Assembly: GCA_018398765.1 (NCBI GenBank)
Contig: JAHBMJ010002912.1
Location: forward strand, 1 to 14,814
From: Chromera velia
Lineage: Eukaryota > Sar > Chromeraceae
Reading direction: 5' to 3'
Length of the DNA stretch: 14,814 bases
The translations under genes were made by a program, and so were the position numbers. Shown in pieces: positions 1 through 7,891 of the stretch (positions are counted from its first letter, which is position 1; each line of letters begins with the position of its first letter). The notes under the pieces were generated by a model. That model was given only the letters and a program-made list of their open reading frames with translations. It did no database searches and was not told the DNA's origin.

Positions 1-3
1 AAA

Positions 4-7
4 CCCC

Positions 8-38
<31 letters not shown>

Positions 39-39
39 A
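4..39. repeat. C21 homopolymer followed by (AC)n
   Basis: A run of 21 C at 4-24 leads into an AC dinucleotide run to 39. It lies in the HMCES intron that leaves the window on the left. The G-rich minus strand could form a quadruplex, and the run is prone to sequencing length error. Confidence 0.9.
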
Positions 40-55
40 AACAAAAAAAACGCAC

Positions 56-447
56 CTGCCATCATCAGAGGCGCCTCTCCATCGCCCAACACCGGAGCTT
101 CCCCGTGGAGGTCTCGGCGTCTTCCCTCCACTCCCCACTCATACCCGGTATCCCATTCTCGCTCTGCCTCTTCCAGCTCTTTCAACTTCCCTTCCTTCTC
201 TGTTTCTTCCGAGGAGGAGGAGGAGGACGCCCCCCCAGAGGTTGCAGATGCAGGAGGGGTAGTTGGGGAGACCGACCCCCCCCCTGCTGCCCTCTGCACC
301 CGCACCTGAGGGAAGGCCTCCCCCTTCCTCACACGAATGAAGTGGGGCACCTTTCTGTCCTTCCCCCCGGGGCCCTTGCCAGCGTCCGTCCGCCACTCAA
401 AGAAACCGTCAGCAACCACCACGCACCTGTTCTTGTTCACCAAACGC
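56..447 (-). CDS. HMCES: HMCES exon 4 (ADGFFEW motif, acidic insert)
   Basis: The acceptor follows a long TG repeat ending TACAG at 448. The exon gives [19 protein letters not shown], with the catalytic Glu at 126, then [12 protein letters not shown]. About 78 residues follow (roughly 155-232) that are Gly/Ser/Thr-rich and then Glu/Lys-rich, before PLMMAG, which matches the family's L-x-x-M-A-G strand. The donor is GCAG/GTGCGT at 55-50. The frame has no stop up to the window edge, so a simple open-frame scan with a stop requirement misses this exon. Confidence 0.85.
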
Positions 448-449
448 CT

Positions 450-487
<38 letters not shown>

Positions 488-1441
488 AGACACAGACACA
501 CAGACACAGACACAGACACAGACACACACAGACACACAGACACACACACAGACACAGACAGACAGACACAGACAGACACAGACACAGACACAGACACAGA
601 CACAGACACACACACACACACGAGCAAGCACTTTGAGCCAAATCGCTTCACGTACTACAAGCGGATGTGGAACTGTGCCATTTTGACTCAGTGGCGCAGT
701 GTTTTCAGACACCTCATATGTTGAATCGCAATCTTCACGAGCTTTGCGAATGACACAGAAAAGGAAATGAAAAACCCGAACAGCAGTGAACCGCCTAGAC
801 TAATTGGACAACGGCCTCTGGGACAGCCAACCGAAAGATTGATCCTTTCCCTCACAGACACGCGCACACACGCACACACACACACACAGAGGAATCCCTC
901 CCTCTTCGGCGGAACAAAACAAAACACAACAAAACAGAAAAAGAATCCAACTGGCCAAGTTGACCTACCTGTAGAGGGGGCTGGTCGTTACTCCCTCGAA
1001 TCTAGCGTTGATTGTGTTCAAGTTCATCCCGCCCCCCCCTCCTCTGACGTGCTCAGGAGACGAGAAGGAAGCCACGAGGCCCCACTTCGCAAAGCAGATC
1101 TGCAGCCACCGATCCATCATATGTCTGTGCGTGTGGGCGTTTTCGTGCACTCTTGTGAGCACACATACGAGAAGAAAAAGTAACCCTGTTTACCGAATGG
1201 GACATTTAAAGAAAGTCATCTGAACTTAGAGGGGAGGGCGAACAAAAGACAGATGGATGAATGACCCTCGCTTTTCGAAGAAATCAAAGTAAAGCAAAAG
1301 CCGAAATAGAAATAGAAATAGAAATAGAAGGAGAAAGAAGTAACCCATTCATGAATCAATTTGAGGAGACACTCAGACATTCAAGCAGTCATTGGCTTCA
1401 TTGATAAAGCGAAGAAAAACAGAAAAACAAACCGAAACGAA

Positions 1442-1479
<38 letters not shown>

Positions 1480-2169
1480 CCACAAGAAAATGCTCAGGCG
1501 CCCTCGGCATGCTCGAACAAAATCAGTTCTTCTACAGGAGACAGAAAGAAAAGCAAAGAGAATTCCCCTGACCGACCGACCACTCTCTCCTCCCCATCGG
1601 TGACTTTCTTCCCCCCCTGATGCGCAGATCCTTCTGCAAACACGATCGGGTTGTGCGTCTGCGGTCCGACGTTGTACCTGCAGACAGACAGACGGTCAGT
1701 GAATTGGCAACTGAGTGAGTGAGTGAGTTAGATAGTCGTAACCCGTTCTCGTGGACACGGAAAACAATTTGACGGAGAGGAAAACGAAAGAAACTGCGTC
1801 TTTCACTGCCCCGTCACCTGATTGTTTTCCTCCCATTTCATTCCGCGAAAAAATAAGTGCACTGAAAGAGGAAGAAAGACACTTCCTGGACCTTCTTCCT
1901 CTTTCTGAAAGTCTGATCAAGCCAGTTGATTTATTTGGTCCCTTCCTTCCTTCCTCCCTCCCTTGCTCCCTTGGCCCCCCCGGCTCTTCCACACGTCTTT
2001 TTTCCTTTGTCCCTTTCTGCGTTCCCTCTCCCTTGCTCCATTCCTCTATTCCTGCCGACCGTCTAACCCACCGTCTCCGGTACTTCCTCAACTGCCTATA
2101 CGTCTTCGTGCCCGGAAAGGCCTGTCGAATGCTTCGGGGGTGGAGCGTGCACGCAGTCCTACCGCACAT
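56..2169 (-). CDS. HMCES: HMCES/SRAP-family abasic-site processing protein, 5' part (4 exons; 3' end outside window)
   Basis: Proteins of this family (eukaryotic HMCES, bacterial YedK) bind abasic sites in single-stranded DNA at replication forks and crosslink to them through Cys2, shielding the lesion. Exons on the minus strand, 5' to 3': 2169-2072, 1677-1581, 1099-969, 447-56; every junction keeps phase, giving 239 residues plus one base. Visible family marks: MCGRTAC at the N-terminus with Cys2; RYNVGPQ at 33-39 (family P-R-Y-N-x-x-P); AKWGLV at 69-74; INARFE at 95-100, with Asn96 and Arg98 in the active-site positions; [13 protein letters not shown] at 115-127, with the catalytic Glu126; then PHFIR and PLMMAG at the right edge of the last exon seen. 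The catalytic His would lie in the missing part. Start chosen at 2169 rather than the in-frame ATG at 2187 because Cys must be residue 2 after Met removal. Odd points: Pro and Trp of the usual WGL-x-PSW are replaced, and there is a long low-complexity insert. Family assignment is firm; exon 2/3 borders are the least certain. Confidence 0.88.
448..968 (-). other. HMCES intron 3 with CA/CAGACA satellite
   Basis: Donor GTAGGT at 968, acceptor TACAG at 448. About 170 bases next to the acceptor are (CA)n and CAGACA-type repeat on the plus strand, i.e. a TG-rich pyrimidine-like tract in the transcript. A second short CA tract lies at about 864-889. The open frames in this repeat (His-Thr, Val-Cys) are repeat artefacts. 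Confidence 0.7.
451..621. repeat. (CA)n with interspersed CAGACA units
   Basis: A pure CA run at 451-480 passes into mixed CAGACA and CACA units and returns to pure CA at 606-621. It lies wholly inside HMCES intron 3. Confidence 0.95.
969..1099 (-). CDS. HMCES: HMCES exon 3 (WGL and INAR active-site motifs)
   Basis: Encodes residues 66-108 plus two bases. It holds AKWGLVAS at 69-76, a Gly5 run, and INARFE at 95-100, which supplies the conserved Asn and Arg of the abasic-site pocket. The donor AG/GTAGGT is a good consensus, and AG+G restores Arg109, giving [11 protein letters not shown] across the junction, typical of the family. The acceptor GGTGGCTGCAG has a poor pyrimidine tract; the frame is open for some distance upstream, so the 5' border could lie further out. 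Confidence 0.78.
1301..1330. repeat. (GAAATA)n short tandem repeat
   Basis: About four copies of a GAAATA hexamer inside HMCES intron 2 (1100-1580). Confidence 0.85.
1442..1478. repeat. (CT)n microsatellite
   Basis: A nearly pure CT run, read as GA on the transcribed minus strand, within HMCES intron 2. Confidence 0.95.
1581..1677 (-). CDS. HMCES: HMCES exon 2 (RYNVGPQ motif)
   Basis: The acceptor is CTGTCTGTCTGCAG/G, with a CTGT repeat serving as the pyrimidine tract. The exon encodes [13 protein letters not shown] and ends EERV. The donor is placed at GTG/GTCGGT because it is in phase with exon 3 and makes [12 protein letters not shown], which lines up without gaps with the family's E-R-I-I-x-x-M-R-W-G-L block. 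Other GT sites lie within 12 bases, so the exact end is a judgement. Confidence 0.75.
2072..2169 (-). CDS. HMCES: HMCES exon 1 (initiator Met and catalytic Cys2)
   Basis: Encodes residues 1-32 plus two bases of codon 33. It opens [10 protein letters not shown], the SRAP N-terminus whose Cys2 forms the thiazolidine crosslink to abasic DNA. The donor is CG/GTGGGT, and the split codon CG+G gives Arg directly before YNVGPQ of exon 2, as the family motif requires. The reading frame stays open past the donor, but the downstream residues do not resemble the family. Confidence 0.85.
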
Positions 2170-2913
2170 TATTTCTGGCTCTCTCAATTCCGCTGCCAGT
2201 ATATTAATATGCTCTAAGAGCGACAGTCAGCCTCTTGACTGCTACCAAAATCACGTCCTCCACACGGGAGAAAGCAGAAGAGCCGGCCCGTCTCTCAGCG
2301 TGAGTTCGTTCGCACTTCTGTCTGTGTGGATCTGCGGGAGCCTTACACCACAGGGGTGCGTTGAAATGGCTGGCCAGTACGTGCAGGAGAGAAGACGCTG
2401 CCCAGCTCGGTAGTTGTACAGATTCGAGACATGATCGATTGATCGTGATCGGTCCTTCAACGGTTCAACCGGAAGGCGTACGTACGTCTCCATCGTACGC
2501 GAAGCTGTAAGGCGCGCGCGCGGTGCGAGCGCAACGTTTTTTTATTTTTTGTTTTTTTTCTGTGCTCAGTTTCATGCACGTATCGGTTGTATGACGCGCA
2601 CAAGGCTTTGCCAAAGCGGAGTCGTTTGATCCACGATTCGTTCGGTTGAAGTCAAAGGACAGACTGTTGAGTCTATTGAGACGCATTCTTTGCACAGTCA
2701 GCAATGGAGCCCATTTTCTGATGGACAAGTGACCATACAACGTGGAGGGTTGAGTGTCATCAGACCCTGCATGGAGACGGGTTGATGCGCATGCACATGT
2801 CAAGCAGCCCAAAGCTGTGGTGGTTTCGCTGATCCGATCTCAGTCAGCATTTTATAGACATAGACTGGGGCAGACATACCAAGGGCTCGTAAGCCCGAGC
2901 GGGGCTTCTTAGG
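2170..2913. promoter_or_regulatory. Divergent intergenic region between HMCES (minus) and the membrane-protein gene (plus)
   Basis: About 740 bases without a convincing coding exon. It must hold both transcription starts if the two starts chosen are right. Visible elements: a 7-bp dyad GCGTACG/CGTACGC at 2476-2500, a GC alternation at 2511-2522, a T-rich tract ending in a textbook plus-strand acceptor (CTGTGCTCAG, exon side from 2570), and another possible acceptor, TTCTTAG, one base before the ATG context at 2913. The last two suggest an intron in the 5' UTR of the plus-strand gene. No TATA-like box stands out. Confidence 0.4.
2476..2500. repeat. Inverted repeat GCGTACG...CGTACGC
   Basis: Seven-base perfect arms with an 11-base spacer in the divergent intergenic region. 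It could be a protein-binding dyad; function is inferred from position only. Confidence 0.5.
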
Positions 2914-3505
2914 ATGGAGCTTGACGCTCCCACCTTCGGGTGCTGTTGCATCTCTGTCCGAACTTCTCTGATCAGTATCACCTTCTGGCAGGTGGCAGTA
3001 GCTGTCTTCGCCCTGCTTGTGTGTGTCAAGCATTTTCCTCTCGATGCTGTCGGGGCCGTCATTGTGCTCTCTGCAGGGATTTTCTCTTCCCTGTCAGCAA
3101 CTTTGACTTTCACGGGTCAAGTGAAGGACAATTTGAAAGTGATGCAGATTCATTGTTTCACCCTGTTCTACAATACGGCAGCGTTCCTGACGACTTTGGT
3201 CTGTCTTCACTTTGTTGGAAGTGGAAAGGAAAAGCCCATCAAACTCCACCTGGCCACCTCGGTCTTTCTCTTTCCAATGACGGCGGGAAATCTGTACTTT
3301 GCGCTGGTGTGTGGGCAGTATCTGGTATCGCAGTACACAGGTGGGGATTTGCCGCCTGAAGATTTCGAGTCAGCAGACCAGACGAAGCCTCTGAAAGGAC
3401 GACAGCAGTACGGCGCTGTGTCGGACAGATCTGCATCTGCTGCAGCTGTTGGATACGGAAGTCGAAGGGGCACCTCTGGGGGGAAGAACAGCCATCGGGC
3501 AGCAG
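2914..3505 (+). CDS. Exon 1 of the four-transmembrane protein
   Basis: Carries all four membrane helices and the first 60 residues of the tail. The donor is AGCAG/GTACGT, phase 1. Reading through the donor adds 22 residues and stops at 3571-3573, so intron retention would give a 219-residue form without the charged tail. Confidence 0.8.
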
Positions 3506-4303
3506 GTACGTGGGCATGCAGCTACATGCAGACCTTGTTTCGATCTGTCCGGAAAAAATTCAGGGCAAACTAGCTGCAAGAAAAGTGCATATGTACTGTT
3601 GGCCCTTACTGGACGCTCAGTCTTCCACACTTCTTTTTCAAGAGTGAATGGCACCGAGGGAAGAAATGTTATGAAGAAAGGATCGCTCTGATACATTTCT
3701 TCATATACCTTCTGTCCCTGTGCCTTTATGTGTTCTCCTTCAGGTTGCCATTCATTCAGAGCATGGAAGGAAGACAAAGAAGCAGGCACAGACAAAAAAG
3801 GGGACCGAGCTAAGTCCTCCCACACGCCCTCAAAGTCTTCCTCTTCCAAGTCGAAATCCAAACGAAAAAGCCAAAGCCAAGCGCAGGATCAGACAAGTAA
3901 CGAAGACCCCGAGACTCAGCGATCGGGCCCAGCCCCATCTATAGGGGAGCTTCCGACCCCCCAACCTCATCTCCTCGATTCGTCGCGTGACTTCAAAAGA
4001 AATTGGGGGGTCACGGCAGACCTTGGGAATGCAGGAGCGGCCCAACCGGATCAAGCGGATCCTTTAGCCAATTTCGACGTGGAGAGCGGTCTCCCTGCAG
4101 GCGTGTCATGGGGATTTCAGAACGACACTGACACGGACGACGGAGGGCTTCTCAGCCCCGCAGAAACAGAAAAGGGAAAGGAAAAGGAAAAAGAGGAGGA
4201 GGGGCGTGCGGGTGACCAGGGGGGTCAGGGAAGCATGCCATTGGGGCAGCAGGAGAGTGCCCTTCCCGAGCCTGCAGATTTGGGGGGGACAGGGGACCCT
4301 TAG
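2914..4303 (+). CDS. Four-transmembrane protein with charged C-terminal tail (2 exons), family not recognised
   Basis: Exons 2914-3505 and 3744-4303 join through a 238-base intron (GTACGT...CTCCTTCAG). The junction codon G+GT gives Gly198, and the product is 383 residues ending at TAG 4301-4303. The N-terminus MELDAPTFGCCC leads into a Ser-Val-Arg-Thr stretch. Four hydrophobic helices follow at about 18-38, 44-68, 78-101 and 112-137 with short loops. The C-terminal 240 residues look disordered: Ser/Lys-rich at about 205-225, then acidic and Gly-rich, with an alternating Lys/Glu block near 350. The Cys cluster before an Arg-Thr/Ser pair and helix 1 recalls small tetraspan proteins of the LAPTM kind, but this is a resemblance, not an assignment. 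No signal peptide beyond helix 1. An in-frame stop at 2890 precedes the ATG; an acceptor-like AG at 2911-2912 allows a 5' UTR intron or a further upstream exon. Confidence 0.78.
3744..4303 (+). CDS. Exon 2 of the four-transmembrane protein (charged tail)
   Basis: The acceptor is TTCTCCTTCAG/GT. The exon encodes only low-complexity sequence: KSSSSKSKSKRKSQSQ-type basic Ser-rich repeats, then Pro-rich and acidic parts, ending in GGTGDP. Phase fits exon 1 exactly. The ATG at 3728 lies inside the intron and is not a likely start. Confidence 0.75.
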
Positions 4304-4919
4304 GCATCCTCTCGTTTCCTTTCTGACAGTAGGGGGGGGGGGGGGGGGAAAAGTGGGGCAAATTTGGTAGAGCAGGAATGTGCAAGAAGGGTGCAGTGCA
4401 GGGAGAGAGAAAAGCAGTCCATAAAGGGAGTTCCGGCTAGGCGAGAGAGGAGTTTAAAGGAGAACGTGGGAAAAGTGAGGTAATACTGCAGACTCTCTCC
4501 CCTCCTTCCGAGCTATGCATTAGTACTTCAGGGCCAGGAAAAAGTTTGGGTGTCCGTCTCTCAAGTTTATTATGATGTGCTTCTGCCGCCGGTTTTTGTT
4601 TTCCCTCCCAATGCATTCAAACTTGCCCGAGAAAGGATGATAGAGAAATAGGTGAATGAGGGAGGCAACACAGACAGCTAGGCAGAGGGAAAGAAAAAGG
4701 GCAAGAGATCTGGGGGACGTACAAATCGCAAAGGACAAAAAAGCGGGATCGATCGAGAAAGAGAACTTCAAGTTGGTCAGTGATTATGCCGACTAAACAG
4801 AAAAATTCCGAAAGAAGGAAAACAGAGCAAAGGAAAGAACAACGTCCAGAAGTAACAAAAGAAAAGAAGATAAGTTGGAAGCTACGCCAGAGACGGAAAA
4901 GAAGAAATAGAGGAAACAA
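4304..4919. other. Intergenic, purine-rich; 3' flank of the membrane-protein gene
   Basis: No supported gene. The plus strand is A/G-rich over most of its length, with a G17 run at 4332-4348. It probably contains the 3' UTR and polyadenylation site of the upstream gene, but no signal can be named. Minus-strand open frames here are pyrimidine-rich by-products (Phe/Leu/Ser strings). Confidence 0.6.
4332..4348 (+). repeat. G17 homopolymer
   Basis: Seventeen G in a row shortly after the stop codon of the membrane-protein gene, presumably in its 3' UTR. Confidence 0.9.
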
Positions 4920-5383
4920 AAAACAAAAAAAAAAATTAATGTAAACAATAGTGAACAAACTTAAATGTCTGGTATAAACTATACAGACAAAACTTGAACT
5001 TTTTGAAGTTAGCTAGGGCCTAGGTTGCTAGCTAGGTTAAGGCTAGTATGATTTCTAGCATATGAAAAAAGCTCGGATACAAGCCCCCTCTTGAGCCCAG
5101 ACTCACGTAGATTAAAGTTTTAGATAAAACTAACAAATATCTAGCAAATATCTTTTTCCGTTTTATAGTTGAACAGCGTTCAATCACGATTACGAAAAGG
5201 ATGAAGGACGACAAAACTTCACAAAAGTATGCCGGAGCAGGTCGAAGAATTAATGAGCGGGGTCAGGGACGGTAAATAAGCACCCCTTGCATGTTTATCT
5301 TAGAAACATATAAAAAATCTGGTCCTAAATCCGGTTAGAAATATGACAGATAGACATAGCAGGAAGGCCCTAGGGCGGAACAT

Positions 5384-5414
<31 letters not shown>

Positions 5415-5830
5415 TTAAAGAAATCTTAATAAAAATTTGGTGTAAGAAAATTAAACAACATTTGAAACTTGTTTAGAAATCTCACCCGATTTTTTGAAGA
5501 CTCTAAGCTCTAAAATTTTAACTTTTAGCTGCCTTTAATACTAACTTGAAGCAGCTTTTACTAGAACTTTAATAAAAGTTATCATAGCTAGCATCATGGG
5601 ACGTCAAAGACACCCCTTAATATATACATGAGTCCTTATTGATTATCTTTCTAGTTATCTTTATACAATTTCTAATTTTATATAATTAGATTAGTTAGTA
5701 GCTACTAAAGTAGATACAAGAACGAATCTATTAACTAATCTATTACCAATAACCTTGTATAATTAACACCTAAAAAGCTAGCTATTAAAAAAGACAGTTA
5801 ATGTCAGTTATGCACTCTTTGATTAACAGT
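4920..5830. other. AT-rich, CTAG-rich island without genes
   Basis: Base composition changes abruptly: the stretch is rich in A and T and in TAG/CTAG words (about a dozen CTAG between 4990 and 5790), unlike the GC-balanced, microsatellite-rich DNA on both sides. It contains a (TCAA)n run and two related modules of the form GGGAC...CACCCCTT at 5266-5288 and 5598-5618. All frames are short. It could be a decayed mobile element or a copy of organelle DNA; no terminal repeats or coding remnant are visible to choose between them. Confidence 0.55.
5384..5413. repeat. (TCAA)n microsatellite
   Basis: About seven copies of a TCAA tetramer inside the AT-rich island. Confidence 0.92.
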
Positions 5831-6108
5831 ACTCTCCTTTTTCCTCCCCTCAGATGAGAAGGGTGCCAAATCAGGTGTTAAAACATGCAGGTGGGTGAAG
5901 GCTCACCGAAGGTTCAGTCTATACAGGAACCCCGGGGTGAATACCTTGATTCTTTCCTCAACTGAACTGTTTGCAACTTGGGGTCACTCTTAGGCCCGCA
6001 GTACGTGCACACATGGCCTTTCTTCTCATGACAAGCCCTTCACCGATTTCCTCCGTCGATAGGAATTAATTCTGTCTCTCCTAGGCTCTCTCTCTCACCT
6101 TCCCTATC
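5831..6108. other. Convergent intergenic spacer with an exon-like segment
   Basis: GC-balanced sequence between the island and the stop codon of the minus-strand gene. It presumably includes that gene's 3' UTR. On the plus strand CTCCTTTTTCCTCCCCTCAG ends at 5853 and CAG/GTGGGT follows at 5890/5891, framing a 37-base segment that starts ATGAGAAGG. No larger coding frame joins it. Confidence 0.4.
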
Positions 6109-7891
6109 CTACTGTTCGACCTCCTCGTCTCCTTCCGTCACACGGAAATTTTCGTTCAGAGCCGAGCCGAGCACAGCCTGAAGGATGGAGGAACTCCCCT
6201 TTGTGGTCGGAGAGGCAGACGGAGAACTGCCCCCCCCTAGGGACCCAGAACGTCTCGCGCCTCCCCCCCCAGACCGCCCCCCTAAGGGACTCGTTTGCCC
6301 TAGGTTCGAAGAATGCCTCCTTCTAGCACCCCCACCTAGACCTAGGACAAGGGGACCATCAAGGCCCCCCGATCCTACACTCCCGCTGGACTTTCGTCTG
6401 TTCGCTGCCCCCTCTTTCTCTCTAGGTTCCTTTGTGCTCTCAGACCCGCCCTCCCCTCCACCTGCCGATGCAGCAGGTCGAGCTGCATTCGTCTCATCCA
6501 CAGTCAATCCAACGGTGGCCCCTGCCTCCGAAAAGGACATCGTCCTGCCGGTGGCGCTCTCTGCAGTTCTCCCCCCTGCTTCCCCCTGACTGTGCTGCTG
6601 CTGTGAGACGGAGGAGTTTGTGGTCTCATGTCCTGTCGCAAAGGCCGAAGGACTGAGCGCAACGAAATCCACAGTGCGGATTGCCCCCTTTGGAGAAGGG
6701 CTTCTCTCTACCTCTTCTTCTTCTCCCCCCTCACCTCTCTGGGCAGTAGAGCCCCTGAGAACGGAAGGGGAGAGAGTGACGGAGAGACCGACTGTCCCAC
6801 TGACAGTACCACTGACGTCATGCTTCTTCGAATGCTGCTGCGGTTCTTTGACTGCTGCTGAGGAAGAGGTGCGTCGGGAATTTGACTGTGACTGTGTCAA
6901 GGAGCCAGACCTGCGTACTTCGGTCTCTGTCTCTCTGCTCTTCTCTTCAGATTTCATGCGGGAGTCTTCTGAAAAAGACACAGGGAGAGGGACCGCTTCG
7001 CCACCCTCAGTCCGAGGCTGTGACCTTACTGCTGCTGCTTGTGTGTTGGAAGCAAACTGAGCAGTCTGCTGGTGCGCATGTGCACCCCCGTATCGCGCAG
7101 AAGACATAGCCGAGGGGGGACCCGATCTGCTCGTCCGAGAAGAGGATGACGGAATCAACAGGGGGTCTCTGTCATGCCTGCCGTCTCCGTCTCCCTCTTT
7201 TTCTTTTGACTTTTGGTGCTCAAATTGGAGAGGCTTCACTGATGCACCCACCCCCCCATCCTTCAGTTGATCACTTGGGCGTCTCTCCCCCACACCCACA
7301 GCCCCTTGCCTGCCGACAAGAGGCACACTCCACGATCCTTCCATTAGAATCTCCCCCCCACCAGACTGCTTCTCCTGCTGCTGCTGCTGCTGCTGGTGTG
7401 AGGAGAGCGAAACCGAGGAGCCTTTTCCTGTCTGTCCCTGCCCTCTCTTGTCTTGAACCGTCTCCTGCGGAGAGAGAGTGGGCGTCCGCAGAACGCCTGC
7501 CGACCCCCCCCGCGGCCCTCGACCCCCCTCTCCCAATGGGACAAAAGAGACGCCACCGTCATGCCTCTGTACCATCGGTGCCCCCCCTTGCTGCAGGACG
7601 GCGCCTGCCTGTGCAGGGTCGCCGTAAGGAGGCGAGAAGACTGTGGGGGCCTCGGATGCCTTTCTGAGGAAATTCACGCCCCCGCTCTGTGTGCGCGTCT
7701 GCTTGGGCTGCTGTTGCTCTTTCTGTGCCTGCAGCTGCGCACGCAGCCTGAGATCACTCCCCTCCTCCCCCCCCTGCGACTCTCCTGCCCCTCCCGGCAG
7801 GGGGGCCAACGAGGGCGGCCCGGGGGACAGGGCCAGGTTCTGCAGTCTCCTCGCGTCGTCTGCGTTCTCTGCCGAGATCCGCCCCAGAGAT
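6109..7891 (-). CDS. Terminal exon 14 of the large gene (593-residue disordered tail)
   Basis: The acceptor CTGTCGGCAG/A completes Arg with CG of exon 13, giving ATVRSLGRISAENADDARRL. A short charged helix at the start (LRLRAQLQAQKEQQQPKQ) is followed by long Ser/Gly/Gln/Arg-rich sequence with a Gln7 run, repeated SGTV and SPS motifs, and RRS/RRHSS sites of the kind basophilic kinases use. The C-terminus SSILQAVLGSALNENFRV-TEGDEEVEQ is the only ordered-looking piece and may be a short binding motif. Long plus-strand frames across this exon are its antisense shadow. Confidence 0.85.

Noticed and set aside
480-605. CAGACA array as telomere-like or CRISPR-like repeat
   Set aside because: Units are irregular, with no unique spacers and no fixed period; it is an ordinary degenerate microsatellite inside an intron.
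105-712. Open frames of His-Thr, Val-Cys and Thr-Gln repeats on both strands
   Set aside because: They are translations of the CA/CAGACA microsatellite; the real coding frame over 56-447 is the HMCES exon on the minus strand.
2167-2187. Upstream ATG giving MREPEI before MCGR
   Set aside because: It would bury the catalytic Cys; SRAP proteins need Cys directly after the initiator Met.
1751-2413. 220-codon plus-strand frame
   Set aside because: It runs antisense through HMCES exon 1 and intron, has no family resemblance and is Ser/Pro/Leu-rich as expected of a pyrimidine-rich strand.
3370-3861. 163-codon minus-strand frame
   Set aside because: It is antisense to both exons and the intron of the four-transmembrane gene, whose helices and splice phases are far better supported.
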